This document shows positions 17,316 to 25,814 of a stretch of DNA of 58,362 nucleotides, one piece after another. The DNA is taken from positions 1 to 58,362 of the forward strand of contig JACSRS010000056.1 of NCBI GenBank assembly GCA_014879655.1. The letters are read 5' to 3'. Numbering within the stretch: the first letter of the stretch is position 1; every line of letters begins with the position of its first letter. The notes beneath the pieces were generated by a model, which was not told the DNA's origin, did not search any database, and saw only the letters and a program-made list of their open reading frames with translations. The translations under genes and the position numbers were made by a program. Source of the DNA: Burkholderiaceae bacterium. GTDB lineage: Bacteria > Pseudomonadota > Gammaproteobacteria > Burkholderiales > Burkholderiaceae_C.

Positions 17316-19049
17316 TCAGTGGTTGTCTTTGGGCACGAAAGCGCCGCGTTGGCCGACCAGAAAGTCCAGGTCTGCACCCTCGTCGGCCTGCAGCACGTGG
17401 TCGATGTACAGCTTCCAGTAGCCCGATGACAGCGCCGGTGGCGGCGCCTGCCAGGCGCTCAGGCGGCTGGCGAGTTCGTCGTCGCTGATCAGCAGTTGCA
17501 GGCGGCGCTCGGGCACGTTCAGTTCGATCATGTCGCCGCTTTTCACCACCGCCAGCGGGCCGCCGGCGGCCGCTTCGGGCGAGGTGTGCAGCACCACCGT
17601 GCCATAGGCCGTGCCGCTCATCCGCGCGTCGCTGATGCGCACCATGTCGGTGATGCCCTTTTTCAGCACTTTGGGCGGTAGCGGCATGTTGCCCACCTCG
17701 GCCATGCCGGGGTAGCCCTTGGGGCCGCAGTTCTTCAGCACCAGGATGCAGTTTTCATCGACGTCGAGGTCGTCGTCATCAATGCGGGCGTGGAAGTCGT
17801 CGCTGTTTTCAAAGACCACGGCACGGCCGGTGTGCACCATCAGTGCCGGCGTGGCAGCGCTGGGCTTGATGACGGCGCCGCGCGGAGCCAGATTGCCGCG
17901 CAGGATGGCAATGCCGGCCTTTTCCTTGAATGGCGCGTCAAAGGTCTTGATCACGCGCGGGTCAAAGTTCTGCGCGTCGGCAATGTTCTCGGCCACGCTC
18001 CTGCCGCTCACGGTGACGATGTCGCGGTGCAGCAGGTGCTGGATCTCCTTCATCACCACCGGCAGGCCACCGGCATAGCAGAAGTCTTCCATCAGGTGCT
18101 CGCCCGAGGGCTGCAGATTGAGCAGACAGGGCAGTTCGCTGCCCAGGCGCTCGAAATCGTCAACGGTCAGCTTGATGCCCAGCCGGCCCGCGATGGCGAT
18201 CAGGTGAATGACAGCGTTGGTGGAGCCGCCGATGGCCGCCAGCGTGCAGATGGCGTTTTCGAACGCCCCGCGCGTCAGCACCTGGGTGATGGTCTGGTCG
18301 GTGTGCACCATCTCGACGATGCGGCGTCCGGCATTGCGCGCCAGCACGTTGCGCCGGCCGTCCACCGCCGGGTAGGCGGCATTGCCCGGCAGGCCGATGC
18401 CCAGGGCTTCGACCATGCTGGCCATGGTGCTGGCCGTGCCCATGGTCATGCAGTGGCCATGGCTGCGGTGCATGCAGCTCTCGGCCTCGAAGAAATCGGC
18501 GAGCTTGAGCGTGCCGGCACGCACCTGCTCGCTCATGCTCCACACGCCCGTGCCCGATCCCAGCTCCTGACCGCGCCATTTGCCATTGAGCATCGGCCCG
18601 CCGCTGACACCGATGGTCGGCAGGCCGACGCTGGCGGCGCCCATCAGCAGCGAGGGTGTGGTCTTGTCGCAGCCCATCAGCAGTACCACGCCATCAACTG
18701 GGTTGCCGCGGATCGATTCTTCGACATCCATCGACGCCAGGTTGCGGTACAGCATGGCGGTGGGGCGTAGCAGCGTCTCGCCCAGGCTCATCACCGGGAA
18801 CTCCAGCGGAAAGCCGCCCGCCTCGTAGACGCCGATCTTGACCTGCTCGGCCAGCGTGCGGAAATGGCTGTTGCAGGGCGTCAGTTCGCTGAAGGTGTTG
18901 CAGATGCCAATCACCGGGCGACCGTCGAACTGGTCGTGCGGCACGCCTTTCCCCTTGACCCAGCTGCGGTAGGCAAAACCGTCGCGGTCCTGGCGACCGA
19001 ACCATTGCTGGGAACGCAGGGGCTTCTTGGGGGTGCTGGAGTCGGTCAT
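17316..19049 (-). CDS. IlvD/Edd-family sugar-acid dehydratase (L-arabinonate dehydratase-like)
   Basis: This 577-residue Fe-S dehydratase has the three conserved Cys contexts ELTPCNSHF, MGCDKTTPSLLM and CMTMGTASTMAS, and the C-terminal SDARMSGTAYGTVVLH motif. The family includes dihydroxyacid dehydratase (IlvD), 6-phosphogluconate dehydratase and pentonate/hexonate dehydratases. The GQELGSGTGVW and AYPAVDGRRN segments, as well as the adjacent TRAP transporter, FadR-type regulator, SDR and enolase-family genes, favour a sugar-acid substrate such as L-arabinonate, rather than branched-chain amino-acid synthesis. It is divergent from the regulator across 68 bp. Confidence 0.88.
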   Translation of the reverse strand: MTDSSTPKKPLRSQQWFGRQDRDGFAYRSWVKGKGVPHDQFDGRPVIGICNTFSELTPCNSHFRTLAEQVKIGVYEAGGFPLEFPVMSLGETLLRPTAMLYRNLASMDVEESIRGNPVDGVVLLMGCDKTTPSLLMGAASVGLPTIGVSGGPMLNGKWRGQELGSGTGVWSMSEQVRAGTLKLADFFEAESCMHRSHGHCMTMGTASTMASMVEALGIGLPGNAAYPAVDGRRNVLARNAGRRIVEMVHTDQTITQVLTRGAFENAICTLAAIGGSTNAVIHLIAIAGRLGIKLTVDDFERLGSELPCLLNLQPSGEHLMEDFCYAGGLPVVMKEIQHLLHRDIVTVSGRSVAENIADAQNFDPRVIKTFDAPFKEKAGIAILRGNLAPRGAVIKPSAATPALMVHTGRAVVFENSDDFHARIDDDDLDVDENCILVLKNCGPKGYPGMAEVGNMPLPPKVLKKGITDMVRISDARMSGTAYGTVVLHTSPEAAAGGPLAVVKSGDMIELNVPERRLQLLISDDELASRLSAWQAPPPALSSGYWKLYIDHVLQADEGADLDFLVGQRGAFVPKDNH

Positions 19050-19067
19050 CAGGGTTAGTCCTTGTTG

Positions 19068-19090
19068 GGTATTCGTATTATCGTCATACC
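19068..19090. promoter_or_regulatory. Possible regulator operator between dehydratase and FadR-type gene
   Basis: Within the 68-bp divergent gap, GGTAT (19068-19072) and ATACC (19086-19090) form an inverted repeat around GTATTATCGTCATAC. Spacing and position fit a dimeric FadR-type regulator controlling both directions. The inner symmetry is weak, so this is tentative. Confidence 0.32.
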
Positions 19091-19117
19091 ATTGCCCACT
19101 CTCGCTCAGTACAAACC

Positions 19118-19861
19118 ATGATCAAGAACGTGCACGGCAATACGGTTGACCACCTCGGCGAGGCAATCGTCGCGGGCCGCTATGGGGCCGGCACGTCGCT
19201 GCCACCGGAGCCGCTGCTGTGCGCCGAGCTCGGGGTCAGTCGCACGGTGGTGCGCGAAGCGGTCAAGTCGCTGGTCGCCAAGGGGTTGATTACTACCGGC
19301 CCCAAGGTGGGCACGCGGGTTTTGCCCGACGAGCAATGGAACTGGTTTGACCCGGACGTCATTGCCTGGCAGTCCAAAGCCGGCCTGACGCCGGAGTTCC
19401 TGCGCGACCTGCAGGACCTGCGCCGCGTCGTCGAGCCAGCCGCTGTGCGCCTGGCCGCCGAACGTGCGACCGAAGCCGACATCGCCGCCATCGAAGCCGC
19501 CTTTGCCGGCATGAAGCGCGCGGTGGAGGAGGGCGGCGACTACGTGGCCCATGACCTGCGCTTTCACCAGGGGCTGCTGCGCGCCTGCCGAAACCGCATG
19601 CTGGAGCAGATGAGCAAGGTTCTGGGCGCGCTGCTGCGCACCAGTTTCGAGCTATCCACGGCCCGCAAGGGAGGAGCCAAGACATCGCTGCCTCTGCACC
19701 GCGCGGTGCTCGATGCCGTCGCCGCACACGACCCGGCAGCTGCCGAGCGCGCAATCATGGTGCTGATCGAAGGGGCTCGCGAGGACATCGAAGAAGTGCT
19801 GGCTTCACGCGCGCAACTGCCGCAGCTCGATGTCCCGGCCGCCCATCTGAAGGCGGCATGA
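19118..19861 (+). CDS. GntR/FadR-family transcriptional regulator
   Basis: This 247-residue regulator has a GntR winged helix at residues 5-72 (GTSLPPEPLLCAELGVSRTV, then VREAVKSLVAKGLITT) and a C-terminal FCD ligand domain with DLRRVVEPAAVRLAAERAT, HDLRFHQGL and HRAVLDAV, which supplies Asp and His metal-type ligands. FCD regulators usually sense organic or sugar acids. It is 22 bp ahead of the TRAP genes and divergent from the dehydratase, so it is the likely local regulator of the whole cluster. Confidence 0.92.
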   Translation: MIKNVHGNTVDHLGEAIVAGRYGAGTSLPPEPLLCAELGVSRTVVREAVKSLVAKGLITTGPKVGTRVLPDEQWNWFDPDVIAWQSKAGLTPEFLRDLQDLRRVVEPAAVRLAAERATEADIAAIEAAFAGMKRAVEEGGDYVAHDLRFHQGLLRACRNRMLEQMSKVLGALLRTSFELSTARKGGAKTSLPLHRAVLDAVAAHDPAAAERAIMVLIEGAREDIEEVLASRAQLPQLDVPAAHLKAA

Positions 19862-19883
19862 AACAGACTCAACGGAGATCCGA

Positions 19884-20441
19884 TTGCTGAAAACCCCGAT
19901 CAACCTGTTCTTCAGACTGCTGGAACTGCTGGTGGTGCTGAGCATGCTGGCCATGGTGGTCATGGTGTTCGGCAACGTCGTGCTGCGCTACGGCTTCAAT
20001 TCCGGCATCACGGTATCGGACGAGATGTCGCGCTACTGCTTCATCTGGCTGACCTACATCGGCGCGATGATCGCGATGCGCGAACGTGGCCACCTGGGTG
20101 TGGACACGCTGGTCAAGCACCTGCCGACGCTGGGCAAGAAGGTCTGCCTGTTCGTCAGCGAGTCCCTGATGCTCCTGTGCAACGGCCTATTCCTGGTGGG
20201 AACCTGGCGGTCGCATGAACTGCAGGCCACCAACTTTTCGGTGGTGGTCGGCATTTCGATGATCTGGATCTATGGCGTCGGCTACGTGGTGGGCACGGTG
20301 ATGGGGCTGTTCAACCTGCGCGTGCTGCTGCTGCTGTTGACGGGGCGGCTGCCGGATGACGAGCTGGTGCAGGTGGTGGACTCCGAGGACGTGCCGCACC
20401 CGGTCCGGACCGAATCTGACCGCGAAGGGGCGCACGCATGA
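19884..20441 (+). CDS. TRAP transporter small permease (DctQ family)
   Basis: This 185-residue protein has four transmembrane helices and the DctQ signature VVLRYGFNSGITVSDEMSRY, then FIWLTYIGAMIAMRERGHLG. The start is TTG at 19884, supported by GGAG seven bases before it; no closer ATG keeps the first helix. The last 25 residues form an acidic tail after the fourth helix. It pairs with DctM to form the membrane part of a sodium-coupled TRAP transporter. The gene ends with an ATGA overlap into DctM. Confidence 0.93.
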   Translation: MLKTPINLFFRLLELLVVLSMLAMVVMVFGNVVLRYGFNSGITVSDEMSRYCFIWLTYIGAMIAMRERGHLGVDTLVKHLPTLGKKVCLFVSESLMLLCNGLFLVGTWRSHELQATNFSVVVGISMIWIYGVGYVVGTVMGLFNLRVLLLLLTGRLPDDELVQVVDSEDVPHPVRTESDREGAHA

Positions 20442-21736
20442 CCGTCGCCGTCTTTGTCTTCAGTCTGCTGGGTGCCATGGCAATCGGCATGCCCATTGCC
20501 TATTCGCTGCTGGTCTGCGGCCTGGCGCTGATGGGCTACCTGACCATGACCGGCATCCTGCCGTCGTTTGACAGTCAGATCCTTTCGCAGCGCTTTGTCG
20601 ACGGTGCCGACAACTTTCCGTTGCTGGCGGTGCCGTTCTTCCTGCTGGCCGGCGAATTCATGAACGCCGGTGGCCTGAGCCGCCGCATCGTCAATCTGGC
20701 CATGGCCTGGGTCGGGCATTTTCGCGGCGGCCTGGGCTATGTGGCGGTGATGGCCGCCGTCATCATGGCGTCGCTGTCGGGTTCGGCCGTGGCCGATACC
20801 GCTGCACTGTCGGCGCTGCTGATTCCGATGATGAAAAAGGCCGGCTATGCGCTGAACCGGTCCGCCGGCCTGATCGCGGCGGGCGGCATCATCGCGCCGG
20901 TGATTCCGCCGTCCATCGGCCTGATCATCTTTGGCGTGGCGGGCAACGTCTCGATCACCAAGCTGTTTCTGGCCGGCATCGTGCCCGGCATTCTGATGGG
21001 ACTGGCGATCGGCGCCACCTGGTGGTGGCTGGCGCGCAAGGAAAACGTCGAGCGTTCGCCGAAGATGCCCATGGCGCAGCGATTGCGTGTCACCGCCGAT
21101 GGCAGCCTCGCGCTTGCACTGCCGGTGGTGATTCTGGGCGGCATGAAACTCGGCGTGTTCACGCCGACGGAAGCAGCCGTGGTGGCGGCGGTCTACAGCT
21201 TCATTGTCGGCATGTTCGTGTACCGCGAACTGAAATGGCGCGAGATCTACGGCCTGATCCTCGCGGCCGGCAAGACGACTTCGGTGGTGATGTTTCTGGT
21301 GGCTGCGGCAATGGTCAGCGCCTGGCTGATCACTGTGGCCAACATTCCGACCGAAGTGGCCGCCATGCTGGCGCCGTTTTCGGGGAACCAGACGCTGCTG
21401 ATGTTTGTGATGATGGTCATCATCGTTATCGTCGGTACCGCGCTGGATTTCACGCCGACGGTGCTGATCCTCACGCCGGTTCTGATGCCGGTGGTGTTGC
21501 AGGCGGGCATTGACCCGGTGTATTTCGGCGTGCTGTTCATCATGAACAACGCCATCGGCCTGATCACGCCGCCGGTGGGCACGGTGCTCAACGTGGTGTG
21601 TGGCGTGGCCCGCATCAGCATGGACGACGCCTTCAAGGGTGTGATGCCGTTTTTCCTGGCGCAGCTGGGTGTGCTGTTCCTGCTCGTGTTTTTCCCCGAC
21701 CTCGTCCTCGTGCCATTGAAGTGGTTCATGCACTGA
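20438..21736 (+). CDS. TRAP transporter large permease (DctM family)
   Basis: This 432-residue protein has about twelve hydrophobic helices and the DctM motifs VPFFLLAGEFMNAGGLSRRI, ASLSGSAVADTAALSALLIP and the duplicated GGIIAPVIPPSIGLIIFGV / NNAIGLITPPVGTVLNVV. It forms the substrate channel of the TRAP uptake system. Its start overlaps the DctQ stop (ATGA) and the DctP gene follows after 50 bp. Confidence 0.95.
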   Translation: MTVAVFVFSLLGAMAIGMPIAYSLLVCGLALMGYLTMTGILPSFDSQILSQRFVDGADNFPLLAVPFFLLAGEFMNAGGLSRRIVNLAMAWVGHFRGGLGYVAVMAAVIMASLSGSAVADTAALSALLIPMMKKAGYALNRSAGLIAAGGIIAPVIPPSIGLIIFGVAGNVSITKLFLAGIVPGILMGLAIGATWWWLARKENVERSPKMPMAQRLRVTADGSLALALPVVILGGMKLGVFTPTEAAVVAAVYSFIVGMFVYRELKWREIYGLILAAGKTTSVVMFLVAAAMVSAWLITVANIPTEVAAMLAPFSGNQTLLMFVMMVIIVIVGTALDFTPTVLILTPVLMPVVLQAGIDPVYFGVLFIMNNAIGLITPPVGTVLNVVCGVARISMDDAFKGVMPFFLAQLGVLFLLVFFPDLVLVPLKWFMH

Positions 21737-21786
21737 CGGGATTTTTCACTTCACTTTGACCCCGAACCTTTCCAGGAGACAACATC

Positions 21787-22797
21787 ATGTTCAAACGCAG
21801 AGCCCTCGTATCGCTGTTCGCCGGAGCCTCGCTGCTGGTCGCCACCTCGGCTTTCGCCCAGTTTGCCGACCGCACCATCAAGTTCACCAATGGCGTGAAT
21901 GAAGATCACCCGGTTGGCCAGGGCGTAAAAAAAATGCAGGAAGTCTTGGCCGCCAAGACCGGCGGCAAGATGAAGATCAACGCCTTCTGGGGCGGCTCTG
22001 CAGGGGGGGACCTGCAGGCCACGCAGGCGCTGCGTGCGGGCACGCAGGAGATGGTCTGTACCTCGTCGAGCCCGCTGGTCGGCATCGTGAAGGAACTGGG
22101 TGCGTTTGACCTGCCTTTCCTGTTCGCGAACGAGAAAGAAGCGGACGCGGTTCTGGATGGTCCGGCCGGCGTGTACTTCAACAAGAAGCTGGAAGAAGCG
22201 GGCCTGATCAACCTGGCCTACTGGGAGAATGGTTTTCGGAACCTGACCAACAGCAAGCGTCCGGTGGTCAAGGTGGAAGACTTTGACGGCATCAAGGTTC
22301 GGGTGATGCAGAACAACATCTTCCTGGACACTTTCAAGACGCTGGGCACCAATGCGGTGCCGATGGCTTTCGGCGAAGTGTTCACCGCGCTGGAGACCAA
22401 GACCATCGACGGTCAGGAGAACCCGTTTGTAACCATCGACACGTCCAAGTTTTACGAGGTGCAGAAGTACCTGAGCGTCACTCGCCACGCCTACACCCCT
22501 TTTCTGGTGCTCTACAGCAAGAAGCTGTGGGACACGCTCAGCCCGCAGGAGCAGGCCGTGCTGCGTGAGGCAGCCATCGAGGGGCAGAAGGTGCAGCGTG
22601 CAGCCAACCGTTCGCTCAACGAAAAGGCCCTCACTGCCCTGAAAGGCAAAGGCATGCAGATCAACGAAATCACCGCCGCTGACCAGAAGCGCATGTTCGA
22701 CCGCGTCAAGCCGGTCTATGACAAGAACGTTCCCAACATTGGCCCGGAAGCGGTGACGCTGGTGCTTGAATCACTGAAAAAGGCTCGCGGCGGCTGA
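21787..22797 (+). CDS. TRAP transporter solute-binding protein (DctP family)
   Basis: This 336-residue periplasmic receptor starts with a signal peptide (MFKRRALVSLFAGASLLVAT, cleavage near SAFA). Its body has FPVxF-like family landmarks including GKMKINAFWGGSAGGDLQAT, LPFLFANEKEAD and KVRVMQNNIFLDTFKTLGTN, in which the Arg of VRVMQN is the usual carboxylate-binding residue. A carboxylated ligand, probably a sugar acid or uronate, is therefore likely. AGGAG lies before the ATG. It completes the DctQ-DctM-DctP set. Confidence 0.94.
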   Translation: MFKRRALVSLFAGASLLVATSAFAQFADRTIKFTNGVNEDHPVGQGVKKMQEVLAAKTGGKMKINAFWGGSAGGDLQATQALRAGTQEMVCTSSSPLVGIVKELGAFDLPFLFANEKEADAVLDGPAGVYFNKKLEEAGLINLAYWENGFRNLTNSKRPVVKVEDFDGIKVRVMQNNIFLDTFKTLGTNAVPMAFGEVFTALETKTIDGQENPFVTIDTSKFYEVQKYLSVTRHAYTPFLVLYSKKLWDTLSPQEQAVLREAAIEGQKVQRAANRSLNEKALTALKGKGMQINEITAADQKRMFDRVKPVYDKNVPNIGPEAVTLVLESLKKARGG

Positions 22798-22846
22798 CGA
22801 GCGGGTTTAGGATCGCAGCAGTCGCACCCTGATGAAGAGGAGTGTC

Positions 22847-23608
22847 ATGGCCCCTGCTGGATCCGACCCGATTGACACGGACGATCCGCGCCGCTGGTTT
22901 GGCCGCAGTGCGCTGATCGATCTGGATGACCCCCGCCTGCGCCTGCGCGCCTCATCGCTGGCCCAACTGGCCAGTGATGTCCGCGGCCGGGCGGTGGCGA
23001 TTCACGGCTACGTGAAAGGTCTGGCCCTGCGAAAACGCATTCGCACCCGCTGCTGGACCGCCCGGGAAGTGATGGACAAGGAGAAAGGCGACGCAGCCAA
23101 CAAGGCAGCGTTGTTCGTGGCGCTGCTGCGCATTTGTGGCATTCCTTCGCGCATCCGCTTCGTGCTGGTCAGCAGTGCACTGCTGCACGGCCTGCTGCCG
23201 CTCAAACGGCAGGCCACCCGGCCCATCGTCGAGCTCTGGCTGGACGGCGCCTGGCATCGCGTGGACACCCATATCTTCAGCGCCGCCTACGTCGCCGCGG
23301 CACGGCAGCGCCTGCGGGTGGAAAAGCGGTCGGCCGGCTATGGGGTCATCCTGGCCGGCTATTCCAGTTGGAACGGCGTCGACGATGCCTGGGTCGGCGC
23401 TACCGGAAAGTCCGATTCCCAAGCGGGCGTGGTGCTGGCCGATCTGGGGGCGTTCAATGATGAACTTGAATTCCATGAATCGGCGGGCTACCGCCAGCGC
23501 CATTCCCGACTGGTCAGCATGGCGCGCTGGTGCGTCGACGCGCCCTGGATGAACCGGGTCGTGCGACAACTCGAACGTGAAGGACGCGACAGCGCAGCTG
23601 TCACCTGA
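22847..23608 (+). CDS. Transglutaminase-fold protein lacking catalytic residues
   Basis: This 253-residue protein has a transglutaminase-core pattern (TAREVMDKEKGD, AALFVALLRICGIPSRIRFV, then VELWLDGAWHRVDTH). In active members the helix begins G-x-C and the strand before the Trp-Val-Glu-Leu segment carries His. Here these read GDAANKA and RPIVEL, so the expected Cys and His are Ala and Pro; the Asp position (VDTH) is kept. It is probably a non-catalytic member, perhaps binding a peptide or sugar. ATG 22847 is favoured over 22832 because GAGGAG lies just before it. It sits between the TRAP receptor and an enolase-family gene, 7 bp before the latter, so co-transcription is likely. Confidence 0.72.
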   Translation: MAPAGSDPIDTDDPRRWFGRSALIDLDDPRLRLRASSLAQLASDVRGRAVAIHGYVKGLALRKRIRTRCWTAREVMDKEKGDAANKAALFVALLRICGIPSRIRFVLVSSALLHGLLPLKRQATRPIVELWLDGAWHRVDTHIFSAAYVAAARQRLRVEKRSAGYGVILAGYSSWNGVDDAWVGATGKSDSQAGVVLADLGAFNDELEFHESAGYRQRHSRLVSMARWCVDAPWMNRVVRQLEREGRDSAAVT

Positions 23609-23615
23609 ATGCAGC

Positions 23616-24812
23616 ATGAAAATCACACAAGTCGAAACCGTTCGCCTGGGCGAGTTTCCCAACATCATCTGGGTGCGGCTGCACACCGATGAAGGCCTGA
23701 CCGGCCTGGGCGAGACCTTCATGGGTGCCGAAGCGGTGGAGGCCTACCTGCACGAGTGGGCGGCGACCCGCCTGCTGGGCAAGGACCCGCTGGCCATCGA
23801 GGCCCGCAACCGCGACCTGATGGGCTACCTGGGCTGGCGCGGCTCCGGCGTGGAGACGCGCGGCAACTCGGCAGCGGACATTGCGCTGTGGGACCTGTTC
23901 GGCAAGGCTGCCGGCATGCCGGTGCACACGGCGCTGGGCGGCAGGAGCCGCGACGCCATCCGCATCTACAACACCTGCGCCGGTTACCAGTACATCCGCA
24001 GCAACCAGAACCAGACCAGTGCCAACTGGGGCCTGAAAAATGCCGGCGGGCCTTACGAAGACCTGCAAGGATTCATGCACCGTGCCGACGAACTGGCGCT
24101 GTCACTGCTGTCCGAAGGTATCACGGCGATGAAGATCTGGCCGTTCGACCCCGCCGCCGAGCGCAGCGACGGGCAGTACATCAGCAATGCCGACCTGGAC
24201 GCTGCACTGGAGCCGTTTCGCAAGATCCGCAGCGCGGTGGGCGAGCAGATGGACATCATGGTCGAGTTCCACAGCCTGTGGCGGTTGCCGATGGCGCGCA
24301 AGATTGCTCGTGCGCTCAAGCCGTTCAACACCTTCTGGCACGAAGACGCCATTCGCATGGACAGTCTGGATCTGCTCCGGCAGTACGCCGTCGACAGCGA
24401 GGCGCTGATCTGCGCCAGCGAGACGCTGAGCTACAAATGGGGCTTCAAGGACTACCTGCAGACTGGCGTGGCCGGCATTGCCATGCTGGACCTGAGCTGG
24501 TGCGGCGGCCTGACCGAGGCGCGCAAGATTGCTGCAATGGCCGATGCCTGGCAGCTGCCGGTGGCGCCGCACGACTGCACCGGGCCGGTGGTCTGGGCGG
24601 CTTCCACGCATCTTTCGCTGCACGCGCCGAATGCGCTGATTCAGGAAAGTGTGCGAGCCTTCTACACCGGCTGGTACAAGGAGCTGGTGACCGAGTTGCC
24701 GATCGTCGAAAACGGCATGATCCGCCTGAACGACAAGCCCGGTCTGGGGCTGGAGCTGCTGCCCGACCTGCACCGGCGCGCCGATGCCACGGTGCGCATC
24801 AGCAAGGCCTGA
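23616..24812 (+). CDS. Enolase-superfamily enzyme (mandelate racemase/muconate lactonizing type)
   Basis: This 398-residue protein has the N-terminal capping domain (MKITQVETVRLG, HTDEGLTGLGETF) and a barrel with a KIW base motif (AMKIWPFD), metal-binding acids in MVEFHSLW, WHEDAIRMD and CASETLS, and a His-Asp catalytic pair site in APHDCTGPVVW. These features fit acid-sugar dehydratases, such as galactonate or fuconate dehydratase. The exact substrate cannot be read. The start at 23616 is chosen because it begins the family-typical MKI; the extra 13 codons upstream look non-native. It is convergent with the SDR gene. Confidence 0.88.
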   Translation: MKITQVETVRLGEFPNIIWVRLHTDEGLTGLGETFMGAEAVEAYLHEWAATRLLGKDPLAIEARNRDLMGYLGWRGSGVETRGNSAADIALWDLFGKAAGMPVHTALGGRSRDAIRIYNTCAGYQYIRSNQNQTSANWGLKNAGGPYEDLQGFMHRADELALSLLSEGITAMKIWPFDPAAERSDGQYISNADLDAALEPFRKIRSAVGEQMDIMVEFHSLWRLPMARKIARALKPFNTFWHEDAIRMDSLDLLRQYAVDSEALICASETLSYKWGFKDYLQTGVAGIAMLDLSWCGGLTEARKIAAMADAWQLPVAPHDCTGPVVWAASTHLSLHAPNALIQESVRAFYTGWYKELVTELPIVENGMIRLNDKPGLGLELLPDLHRRADATVRISKA

Positions 24813-24839
24813 ACGGTACCGGGCGCGCTTTCGGGTCGC

Positions 24840-25637
24840 TCAGACCGGCACGGTGTAGTTCAGCGTCATGCGGCCGCCGTCGATGGTGACGATCTCGCCG
24901 GTGATGTAGCTGGCGGCGTCGCTGGCAAGAAAGGCCACCACGTCGGCGATTTCCGAAGGCTGGCCGAGCCGCTTCATCGGTGTGCGCATCATGATCTTTG
25001 CCTTCGCCTCTTCGCTGGTCAGCACGGCCTTGGCCGCCAGTTCGGTGGCAATGGTGCCGGGCGCGACCGCGTTGACGCGCACACCCTTGTCAGCCAGCGC
25101 CAGCGCCATCACGCGCGTGAGCTGGTTGATGCCGCCCTTGCTGACGTTGTAGCTGGCAATGGTTGGAATCGTCAGCACGGCGTTCACCGAGCTCATGTTG
25201 ATGATGTTCCCGCGGCCGGCCTTCACCATTTCGCGCGCCACCGCCTGCCCGACCAGGAACGCGCCTTTCAGGTTGACGCGCAGCACGGCATCGAAGTCGG
25301 CCTCGGTCACATCCAGGAAATCCGCCGCCTTGAAGATGCCGGCGTTGTTGACCAGGATGTCGATGCGGCCGTGTGCCGCCATTGTCTGCGCCACCAGTGT
25401 GTCGACCTGCGCCTTGTCGCCCACGTCGCAATGCACGAACCTTGCGCCGATTTCGCCGGCCAGCGCAGTGCCGCGTTCATCGGCAACGTCGGCCAGAACC
25501 ACCTGGCAGCCCTCCAGCGCAAAGCGCCGGGCGCAGGCTTCGCCGATGCCTTGCGAGCCACCGGTGACGATGGCAGTCTGGCCGCTCAGGCCAAAACGGA
25601 CGTCGGAAAGAGCAGGGGAGGTGAGGGTGTTTTTCAT
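24840..25637 (-). CDS. SDR-family NAD(P)-dependent oxidoreductase
   Basis: This 265-residue classical short-chain dehydrogenase has TGGSQGIG for cofactor binding, NNAG, catalytic Ser in NMSSVNA, and YNVSK with the Tyr-Lys pair, followed by APGTIATEL. Asp after beta-2 (VLADVADE) suggests NAD preference. Near sugar-acid dehydratase genes, the most likely role is oxidation of a sugar or sugar-acid intermediate. ATG 25637 gives the family-length N-terminus; no Shine-Dalgarno is seen and the leader lies in a dispersed repeat copy. It is convergent with the enolase-superfamily gene (27 bp apart). Confidence 0.92.
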   Translation of the reverse strand: MKNTLTSPALSDVRFGLSGQTAIVTGGSQGIGEACARRFALEGCQVVLADVADERGTALAGEIGARFVHCDVGDKAQVDTLVAQTMAAHGRIDILVNNAGIFKAADFLDVTEADFDAVLRVNLKGAFLVGQAVAREMVKAGRGNIINMSSVNAVLTIPTIASYNVSKGGINQLTRVMALALADKGVRVNAVAPGTIATELAAKAVLTSEEAKAKIMMRTPMKRLGQPSEIADVVAFLASDAASYITGEIVTIDGGRMTLNYTVPV

Positions 25638-25639
25638 AA

Positions 25640-25708
25640 GATTTTCAGCAAAAAGTGGCAATATCCAGCGTCAAATGGACGTGTTCAGCTATCGATTTAA
25701 AAGCTGAC
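25640..25708 (+). repeat. Dispersed short repeat, copy 4 (SDR leader)
   Basis: Core CCAGCGTCAA lies at 25665-25674, followed by ATGGACGTGTTCAGCTATCG. The left flank (CAAAAAGTGGCA) also matches copy 5 (CAAAAATGGCA), which sets the repeat at about 65-70 bp. It begins directly upstream of the SDR start codon and covers its leader. The rest of the 177-bp gap to the cupin gene holds no gene. Confidence 0.7.
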
Positions 25709-25814
25709 GACGCGCGCAGCAAAGCGGCATGATAGGCGTACCGGTGACGGTTTCCCGCCGTCTGACCACCTTGCGGGTCGGCGACGCCGAAGGTAGGGGC
25801 GCGCCTGTGCCATC

